This document shows, in pieces, positions 56,336 through 64,000 of a DNA stretch of 64,000 bases. Positions within the stretch are counted from its first letter, which is position 1. Each line of letters begins with the position of its first letter. The notes beneath the pieces were generated by a model that made no database searches, had not been told where the DNA came from, and saw only the letters and a list, made by a program, of their open reading frames with translations. The stretch is from assembly GCA_009746045.1 (NCBI GenBank), contig RPFO01000213.1, positions 2,617,337-2,681,336 of the forward strand. Direction: 5' to 3'. The position numbers and the translations under genes were made by a program. The DNA comes from Mesostigma viride. Taxonomy: Eukaryota > Streptophyta > Mesostigmatophyceae > Mesostigmatales > Mesostigmataceae.

Positions 56336-57240
56336 TAGACACGTAACTGCGTCACGTGAGCATAAGTCCTCAGTGGGAGGGGAACATGGGGTGGAATGGA
56401 TGGTATAAGCTATCTAGGTCCTAGTTACAGGGGTGACAGTGGGCACCGCGGCCCGAATCGCTATATGAATGCCATACTTGGTCACACGCGGAGCCCCCAC
56501 AGGCTTGGGGGTAGTCTCCTTCATCACTACTTGCCATCTATCCTTGCGCACCATCTGCCTCCATATTACAGACAAACCAGGAGGCTGCCCGGGGGTGAGC
56601 CCGTCACGTCTAGTGTAGCACATGTCCATGCCGAGTCTATCACGAAAAGTCCACGGGTGGCGGCCCTGCCGCGCGCGGCCGGGGGCACGCCAGGTGAGGA
56701 CATATCGCCCAGGCTGGGCGGGCTTGGTGCCAGCTAGTCTATCTGATGTATCTACCTGATCTGTGCGGGCCAGGTGCCCGGCTAGGCCCAGGCGCCTGTG
56801 CCTAATAATGTGGGAAACATAGGGCAAATCAGCGTACAAATCCTCATTACTAATGTGCAAACCAAGGGGGATGTTAAGGGCCTGGCGCAGCATCTTGGTG
56901 ACGGCGCCGTCGAGTACGTCGTTGCTCCAGCTCCTGCGTCAGTGTCCACGTCTCGGCGCCGTAGGTCAGGATCGTCAGAATGACGACCTTGAAGAGGTCA
57001 CGCTTGACGATCCGGGGAAGGGCGGGGTTGCTCCACCAGCGGCGGTGGTCATGGAGTTGCGTCCATGCCATGCCGATCCGTGTCGTCATGTCGTCCTCGC
57101 AGTTGGGAAGCCAACTGCCGAGCAGCTTGAAGCGGCCTGAAGGAGGGTAGTTGACCTCGGCATCGTCTAAGAGGCGGAGTGTGGGTGGGGGCCCTGCCAT
57201 GCCGAGGGCCAGGGCCTCCGTTTTGGGGCTTCACTCATGC
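56316..57240 (-). pseudogene. LINE ORF2 C-terminal fragment with 3' end
   Basis: On the minus strand one frame gives LPRIVKRDLFKVVILTILTY, then GAETWTLTQELE. After a single-base shift near 56925 another frame gives VTKMLRQALNIP, HISNEDLYADLPYVSHIIRH, RRLGLAGHLARTDQVD, RPGRYVLTW-like and RQGRHPWTFRDRL. This is the classical C-terminal part of non-LTR retrotransposon polyproteins (LTYGAETW, RRLGHLAR). 3' UTR and AATTAATT tail follow down to 56316. The element is 5'-truncated, which is typical for incomplete reverse transcription. Confidence 0.85.
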
Positions 57241-57330
57241 ACTCTCTCATGCAATGTGGAAGTGCCTCTCATGTCTTTGCTTGATATCTGATGACGTGCA
57301 ACTGGCAGCAGCCTGGCCGAGTTGTTCCCT

Positions 57331-57333
57331 AAT

Positions 57334-57392
<59 letters not shown>
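57331..57392. repeat. TTTA tetranucleotide microsatellite
   Basis: About fifteen TTTA units. Possibly the expanded tail of a retroelement, but no element body was recognised next to it. Confidence 0.96.
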
Positions 57393-57599
57393 CACTTACC
57401 ATCGTCTCAATTAGTACTGGAACAAGGTGCTCCCGGCCTAGATAACAATCAAGCATTATAGATTAGAATGGTTCAAAAGTTAACAATTGAAATGCACAAT
57501 GTGTGCACGCAGGCATGGCTCAGTACGTTTGGACCGTCTCCCATGACCCAGCTCTATTGCAGGATCGAGGGCCTGGGTCATGGATCTCCCACCTAGCCC

Positions 57600-57893
57600 T
57601 CCCTCGACTGTGTCGATCACCGTAACAAACTAATTGTGGTGCCCAGCAGGCTTTCCCATGGCGCCGTCACCAACATGTTGAGATCCATTTTCAGTGTAGG
57701 ACATGCATGCAGTGCACATTCGTAGAGAAGATTTGTATTTGGGCATGCCACTTATTATGTTTATATCCTCCACCTGCAGGTGGTAGCCCTGAGCATGTAA
57801 ACCATAGGCCTCCTTCGATCTCACTGGGCCATGTGTTACGTCTACTCCCAGCGGAGTTATGTTCCGGACTTAACTAGTTCATTCATAATTAAT
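57600..57893 (+). mobile_element. 3' end fragment of a stem-loop retroelement
   Basis: It ends GGCCATGTGTTACGTCTACT, CCCAGCGGAGTTATGTT and an AATTAATTAA-type tail. The same end (GCTAC-TACTCCCAACGGAGTTATGTT) closes the ORF1-only elements at 55520 and 60740. The body upstream is too diverged to define. Confidence 0.55.
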
Positions 57894-57999
57894 TAATGCC
57901 ACAAGTATTGCATTAGCGCGCTATCAAGCAACGTAGATTACAGCTATTTGGGCACTTGTCTCGCACCAACCATGCAGCTCTATATAGACACGTCGCGGG

Positions 58000-58494
58000 G
58001 CCCAACAGCAGGGCGCTGCGGCCCGGCCCGCACAGCCAGGTAGTAAGAACTATACAGTAGCTCCTTACGTGAGATGGGCCCAGCGCGATCTGACACGCGC
58101 CGGGCTGCCCGCACGTTCAAGCAGCAGCTATAGAGGAGGACATGAGGGGCTCCGGCCTCTCTGTGATATATTGAAAAAGATGCAGAACAAGGCCATCTGG
58201 GCCCAGGTCGTAGAGGACAACGATCCCCGGCCCCCCATGTCATGCAGTGGGGAAGAGGTGCGTCACCCACGGTGGGAAGAACGCCCGTCGTGACCGCTGA
58301 GCCTGGCCTGCTACGTGGAATGTCCCTTGGTTGGTTAGTTCAGGCATTAGATACATAGAATAGATCGAACCAGTGGAAAGTTCTGTTTGTCCATCCTGAA
58401 TCCCTTATCCATCCATCCATTTGGTTAATACTCCGTGACTCGATCCCCAAGTACGGGAGCATGTGTATAATCAATCAATTCATTCATTAAATAG
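58000..58494 (+). pseudogene. Retroelement ORF end and 3' tail (unassigned)
   Basis: A 74-codon frame (58069-58293) ends with ILKKMQNKAIWAQVVED and SGEEVRHPRWEERPS. It is followed by about 150 bases of 3' UTR, then ATACTCCGTGACTCGATCCC, CAAGTACGGGAGC and an ATCAATCAATTCATTCATT tail. The 3' end places it in the same stem-loop-tailed group. I do not recognise the protein; it may be the C-terminus of another ORF1 type. Confidence 0.5.
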
Positions 58495-58711
58495 CGTCGC
58501 TTTTGCATGGCAGTGCTCAACGCCGGCCCGTGAGTGCTCTGCCACCTGGATCGAATTCTGCTTGGACTTGCCTAGCTCATAATTACAAAGCAATTTAGAC
58601 TGGTTAAGTTTGCTAGCCATCTAGCCCGTACTAATCAGGTTGATTAGCTTTGCGCTTCGCATGCATAGCACTGCCGTGTATGAGGGCTCACATAGCCCTG
58701 AGCCACGAGCC

Positions 58712-60785
58712 ACGAGCCACAAGGTAGCCATGCATGGCTGCCGGCGGAGCTCATAACTTTCACGTTTGGGCACCAAATTCAGCCGTGAATATCACTATCG
58801 TTTCGTCTTTCTAAGACGCACACTCTGATATACTTTTCCGAAACTAAAACGCGATATTATGACGAGCAAACGCTCGGCTACGCAATGCAGCCTGGCGGCT
58901 GCGATGAGCCAAGAAAATTCGCCTAGCTGCAGCTTCGGCTGCATTTCCGCCCGGCCTTCCAGGCAGCGGTGCCACTACGCAAGCATTAGTGGTGCACTCG
59001 GCTCCTGCGGCCTCGCCCTCAGCATCGCTTGATCCCAAACGCAGCCGCCCAGCACCGCGCTGGACAGAACCGCGCTTCCGGCCAGAACCCTTCAAATTAA
59101 GTCGTGACGATCACGAATGGCTCAACCTGTCCCCAAGCAATGCCCTGCATTGCATGCATCTTCTACGGGGACTACGCCTCGCTTTACGACCTGTGCCTCC
59201 ATCTCCAAAATGGTGCCCCCTCGCCTATATGTGACGGAGCACCCCCAAACCCGCCCCCGCCTTCAGCATCTCATCCTATGCTCCCTTCTCATGCGCTCTG
59301 ACGGAGAGATCTGGGCTCCATCCATCTCCGCATCCACAGTGACTCCGTTCCATCCTTATGTACGGAAGCCTTCCAGCAGCACGTGACCCCGCCCGGCCCC
59401 TTGCTGCCGATGTGGCAGCAATGGGATCCGGATCCCATTGCTGCCACAAGCGCGTGCCTCGATCGAGGCACGCTGGCTACTGAAATCCCTCACCTTTCCA
59501 CCACCGTCGCCTCCACCTCCGCACTGCCATTTCGATCCGCCTCCACTGCCGACATCAAGGCCTAGCTCCTCGACCTCGACAAGCGCCTCCACGCCACCGC
59601 CCGGCCTCGCCCTTGAGTGTCCGTGCACGACACCGCAGGCCTCACCGCCCAGCTAGGGCGGTGAAGGACATCGCTGCCCAGCCGGCATCGATGCTCCAGA
59701 TCTGCTGGCCCGGCCAGCGATGCTCCTTCCACCCAGACCTGGGCGGACTACACCACCTCCACCACCTCCACCATCGCGGCACAGCTCAAGCAACAAGCAC
59801 TCGACTTTCGTGAGGAGGCCGAGCTCGACAAGCGCAGCCACAATGTCATCGATCATCAAGCACTTCGACCAGCCGGCAGACGAGACCTCGACTGACTCTT
59901 CTCACGGCATTTAGGCGCGACATTCTTGCCCCCATGCAACTCGCTGGTGAGCTGCGGATGTCGGCTGTCCGCCTAGCTCCCCCGCGCGCGGGGTAAGGCT
60001 GGCCCGGCACCCGTGCTCCTCTGACACCTTTAAGTACATGGCGGGCAAGCTGTCGCCTCCTGAAATGCCGCAAGAAGCTCTCGCGGATCGACTCGCTATA
60101 CACGCTGGGCGACGACTTGACCCTGGCCCAGCTAGCATCAACGGCGACACGAGCTATGGCCGACCTACCTTCAGCTCCGGCAGAGCGCAGGGGGGTAACC
60201 GGTATATACTGGAGGGGGGCGGTCATCCACGTTGACCACAAGCCCAGCAGGCATGCAGGCACCTCGATACTGCCACCCCATGCGCAGCTGCACCTCATGC
60301 AGTCTAGGGAATATATAACAACTTAGTGTAGATAAGTCAGGCTTATAGCCTATAGCGTGCACATGACCTACGCGCATGTGCGCCCATAATGGCCCCCGTA
60401 TGGATGTCGATGCCCTCCTGAAGAATTTAGCCAAGCCATGCCTATAATGGGACCCCCCATGGATGTTGCATTAAGAATTCAGCCATGCTAGTAACTATGC
60501 CTATGCAGAGAGTCACTCTCTGTTGAGAAGCCATGCCCTAGCTCTTGTATAGCCATAATGATCTTCCCCATCATGCCATGCAGGCCTTACTTGAGCTCTG
60601 ATGAGACATCGTGGTGGCGCAGGTGCCCTTCAATGGTGCACCTAGAGCATGCTATTGTCGTTTACATTCCCACCCTTGCATGCAGGAAGTAGCCCATGCA
60701 GAATGTATTAAAAGCCATATGCCCCTTCTCTGGGATATGTGCTACATATACTCCCAACGGAGTTATGTTCCTAATAAATTAATGA
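58712..60785 (+). mobile_element. ORF1-only non-LTR retroelement, copy 2 (decayed)
   Basis: Homologous to 53602-55570 across leader, gene and 3' region. It ends GTGCTACATATACTCCCAAC, GGAGTTATGTT and a short AATAAATTAA tail at about 60772-60783. It is directly followed by a truncated LINE, so the two could be read as one composite, but copy 1 shows that the element ends here. Confidence 0.72.
58860..60325 (+). pseudogene. Decayed L1-ORF1-like gene
   Basis: Start MTSKRSATQCSLAAAMSQEN aligns with the start of the intact copy. Downstream, pieces in different frames match it: a short-deleted poly-Ala/helical middle, LTLAQLASTATRAMADLPSA, and GIYWRGAVIHVDHKPSRH near 60200-60260. Several frameshifts and stops are present, so no functional protein is expected. 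Confidence 0.75.
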
Positions 60786-60786
60786 G

Positions 60787-62430
60787 GGCTCATAGGCAGA
60801 GTGCGGACTGCAGAAGGCACCACCCCACCGTTCCCCCTTCACCACGGGGACGTGTGGCAAGGTTGTGTCCCCATATCTGTTCATTATTGTCATCGTGGAT
60901 CACGTCATGCGCCAGGCACACTTGTGCACGCGTTACTGCTCTTTAAGGGGTACTTCGAGCCCAGGGCTTGGACACCCTTAACGAGCGCGAACACGGCAGC
61001 GGTGGCCCTGGTTACCGCCTCAGTGGCCGACCTGATTTATGCGGATGATACCACCCTCGATCGGATCGTCGGGCCGGCCCCGAGCACATTCAGACCTGGC
61101 CAGCTGGACTGTCTGGGCTTGGAGGCGCGGGCGGTGGGGTTGGACATTATTAGTGTCAAAACTGAGTGAGGCGATGCATGGTGATTGGGGCTATACCAGA
61201 ACTTAATTGCCCGACGAAGCCATGCACGTACGGCTGCCGTGGGACGGATGTCCCGTTCCGTGATCGCTTCAAACTCAGCTGGGGAGCATGCTCCCCGACA
61301 CCGCTGACGATGTGGACACCTGCATCGGCCTGGCCTGGGCTAGGCTCCGTTCGCTCGACCCCTACTGGCACTCGTTGAGGACCTCGAGGCGAGGACCGGC
61401 CGGTCGGAAGCGTGTGCTCTTCAAGGTCCTGGTCTTCACGGTGCTCACCTATGGCGCCGAGGCATGGACGTTCACGGACACGCTGGCCACCCGGCTGGAC
61501 GTACTTTGGTTACCAGGATGCTCCGATCGACAGGTCGATCCTGAATGTCTACAGGGTTTCCACACATAGGTCTTTAGAGTCTTTGTACATATAAGGGTCT
61601 GATGCCTCGCATTTCGGACGAGATTCGGCCGGTAGGATAGCATTCGTGGGACATCTTGCTCGCACCAGTCGATCAGGTAGACATCCACCTCGGTCTGGCT
61701 GGCCCCCAGCGGCTTGTATCGATCCTGACCTGGCCTGGCCCCACAACAGCAAGGACATTCCTAGAAAGATGGGTAAACCTGCCATATGAACTACACAACA
61801 CTGTTGCTGGCCGACCCAGTGGTCCCAGCAAAGTTTGAACACCGCATTTCCTCCCTTGGTAATGAGGATTTGTACGCTGATTTGCTCTATGTTTCCCACA
61901 TTCTTAGGCACAGGCGCCTGCATGGGCCTATCCGGGCTCCTGGCCCGCACAGATCAGGTAGACACATCAGATAGACCAGCTGGCACCAAGCCCGCCCAGC
62001 CTGGGCGTTATGTCCTCACCTGGCGGCTGGCGTGCCCCAAGCCGCGCGCGCGGCAGCGCCGCCACCCGTGGACTTTTCGTGATAGACTCGATCGGCATGG
62101 ACATGTGCTACCCTAGTATCTAGACGTGACGGGCCTCACACCCATGCAGGCAGCCTCCTGGCTTGTCTGTATGTAATATGGAGGCAGATGGCACGCAAGG
62201 ATAGATTGCAAGTAGTGATGAAGGAGAACACCCCCGTGCAAGTCTGTGGGGGCCGGCTCCGCGTGGGACCGCGTATGGCATTCATAGCGATTCGGGCCGT
62301 GGTACCCACAACCCTGTATATCTAGGACCTAGATAGCTTACATCATCCATTCCATCCCAATGATGTGTTATCCCTCCCACTGAGGACCTATGTCACGTGT
62401 CTATTAGTTAATTAATCAATTAATTACAGT
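60787..62430 (+). pseudogene. 5'-truncated, rearranged LINE ORF2 with 3' end
   Basis: It begins at ATGAGGGCTCATAGGCAG, matching 63463 onward in the middle of the reverse-transcriptase domain. Frame 60801-61169 contains TTPPFPLHHGD, WQGCV and LIYADDTTL (the YADD catalytic motif of RT). Later frames give FKVLVFTVLTYGAEAWTF (near 61420-61480) and RHPWTFRDRL (near 62060). Between 61560 and 61850 there is an additional, related C-terminal piece (VGHLART, DQVDIHLGLAGP, LERWV) before a second one (ISSLGNEDLYADLLYVSHIL, LARTDQVDTSDRPAG). The copy is therefore composite or internally duplicated. It ends with an AATTAATCAATTAATTA tail. Many frameshifts. Confidence 0.82.
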
Positions 62431-62819
62431 AATTAGTCATGTTCACACCAAGCCTTTTAGCATGCAGACTAGTGAAGCGTTAATTGATTTCCTCCCTCTC
62501 TCTTGCTTGGACTGCTATGCAGAAAAAGAAGAGGTGGCTGATCGACGATTGCCCAGGCTCATACGGCAGCCCCCCCCCCCCCCCCACCCCTTAGACAGGA
62601 GGAAGGGGCGCTTTGCATGCTGAGTAGAGTAGTTAGGATTTTCTAGATAATTTAGCTTTGAGTTAGCTTAGTTAGGTTTCGCGGCTTCGCCCACCTCCAT
62701 CCATCAATTAGCAAGAGAATACGTGCTACATGATCTCCCAACGGAGTCACGTTCTAATTTAATAGCACTGCTTGTTTGCTCACGTCTCCATCGCAATGCT
62801 CACACTGCATGGACATATT
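62431..62819. other. Inter-element sequence with a stem-loop-type 3' end
   Basis: It includes a poly-C run (62570-62585). From about 62640 it holds a short 3' fragment ending GTGCTACATGATCTCCCAAC, GGAGTCACGTTC and TAATTTAATAG (to 62766), the same terminal motif as the ORF1-only elements. Confidence 0.55.
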
Positions 62820-63003
62820 ATATGGCACCCACAGGGGATGCCCCGCACTGAGCACCCTGTGGCATGCCTGTGCATGGCGTGAGGGAAGGGGGGGGTCTCT
62901 GCCCCCCTACCCGTTGTGCACACTCAGGAATTAAAAGCACTTAGGTGCTCCGTGACTCCCCAACGGGCCGGGAAGCACTTGTTTAATTAATTAATTAATC
63001 AAT
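62820..63003 (+). mobile_element. SINE-like element copy
   Basis: TGTGGCATGCCTGTGCATGG, GGTCTCTGCCCCCCTACCC, AAAAGCACTT, GGTGCTCCGTGACTCCCCAA, CGGGCCGGGAAGCACTTG, then (TTAA)n with TCAATT to 63003. Same order as the copies at 56080 and 18413 (minus). No coding capacity. Confidence 0.66.
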
Positions 63004-63099
63004 TTATCATGCAGGCTGATACAGATGAGCCTCCTCTCTGATGAGCCTCTGCCTGCTGATCGAGTGGCAGACGGCCATCCGAGTCATGCATGATGTACA

Positions 63100-64000
63100 A
63101 GAAGGGCTCTGCTGCTGACCCCGCGGTAACTATCGGGGTGTCTGCCTCCAGAGCGCCGCGCTAAAGGTCTGCATGCGCATGCATGATGCTGCACAGGCTC
63201 CGCGCCGCGCTGGACCCACACCTGGCTGGGTGAGTCTATGCAGATGGGTTTCCGCCGAGGTCGTAACATGCACTGTCTGATGGCTGTGTTTGTCGCGCGC
63301 CGGTTGATGGAGGAGGTGTGTCGCCTTTGCCCTGACAGTTTGCCGCTGGTCTTCATTTTTGTTGACTATATCAAGGCCTTTGACACAGTCCTCTGGGAGG
63401 CTCTTTGGGCCATCCTAGCTCTGGATCGGGTACCACCAGCGTTTATTGCTGCCATTCGTCGACTGTATGAGGGCTCACAGGCTGCCAGTACAGTGCGGAC
63501 TGCGAAAGGCACCACCCCACCATTCCCCCTTCACCATGGGGTGTGGCAACTACTAAGGTTGTGTCCAGCTAGTCCCCATATCTGTTCATTATTGTCGTGG
63601 ATCACGTCATGCGCCAGGCACGTGCGCGCTTTACTGCTCTTATATAAGGGGTTTGAGCCTGGCTTGGACATCCAATTAACGAGCGCGAGCACGGAGGCGG
63701 TGGCACTGGCTACCGCCTGTCCGACCTGATTTATGCGGATGACACCACCCTCATCGCCCACCCCGAGCACATTCAGACCTGGCTGGACTGTCTGGGCTTG
63801 GAGGCGAGGGCGGTGGGGTTGGAGATTACTCAGAGTAGTGTCAAAACGGAGGCGATGGTGATTGGGGCTTCCAGTCGCCCGCCGCTGCCGCGGCTGCTGG
63901 ACGGGACGGACTCAGGTCCCGTTCCGTGATCGCTTCAAACTGCTGGGGAGCATGCTCCCTGACACCGCCGATCGACCGATGTGGACATCCGCATCGGCCT
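63100..64000 (+). pseudogene. LINE reverse-transcriptase fragment running off the window
   Basis: Pieces in several frames follow the order of a non-LTR RT: NYRGVCLQSAALKVCMRM (63130-63180), then a 163-codon frame at 63238-63729 with GFRRGRNMHCLMAVFVARRL, LVFIFVDYIKAFDTVLWEAL (RT motif A) and TTPPFPLHHGVWQ. After a shift comes LIYADDTTLIAHPEHIQTWL (YADD, near 63728-63790) and TEAMVIGASSRPPLP. At least three frameshifts separate these, so the copy is dead. It overlaps in content with the truncated copy at 60787 and continues beyond 64000. Confidence 0.85.

Overview
The window looks like nuclear DNA of an intron-rich algal eukaryote. Evidence: canonical GT-AG introns, very long simple-sequence arrays, a degenerate CCCTGAA/CCCTAAA-type telomere-like tract, non-LTR retroelement debris, and a large modular membrane-protein gene of a type I associate with prasinophyte green algae (Cymbomonas/Pyramimonas-like). 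Every splice site I could place is GT-AG, which argues against a typical dinoflagellate. The species cannot be fixed from the sequence alone.

Layout. 1-4320 is an almost C- and A-free G/T satellite, followed by a telomere-like tract near 4720-4820. From 5698 to 50949, plus strand, I can chain 24 candidate exons whose splice phases agree at every junction (4887 nt in total, divisible by three). They encode, in order: four short beta-helix (PMP-type) repeats, one per exon; a BACON-like strand module; a beta-rich segment; two Ig-like modules; about eight transmembrane helices; and a 525-residue Ser/Pro/Gly-rich tail. The introns are loaded with repeats: microsatellites, octamer and heptamer arrays, minisatellites, two arrays with split-direct-repeat architecture (14950-16899 and 21827-24691), TTAA-flanked inverted-repeat transposons (28915-29567; a nested pair at 37957-42151), a TTAC-flanked TIR element (17583-18006) and foldback elements.

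From 51 kb to the right end the window is a retroelement graveyard: another TTAA element, an unknown 152-aa ORF, two copies of a retroelement that carries only an L1-ORF1-like protein, three fragments of a LINE reverse transcriptase (minus at about 56.3-57.2 kb, plus at 60.8-62.4 kb, plus from 63.1 kb past the window end), and SINE-like copies. Several of these share a short 3' stem-loop (ACTCC-CAAC-GGAGT type) followed by AATT/ATTC-rich tails, suggesting one retrotransposition machinery serves several element types.

No rRNA, tRNA, CRISPR or bacterial-type operon was seen. The exon model is my own reading by eye; transcript data would be needed to settle it, especially the first five exons and the 29-nt exon.
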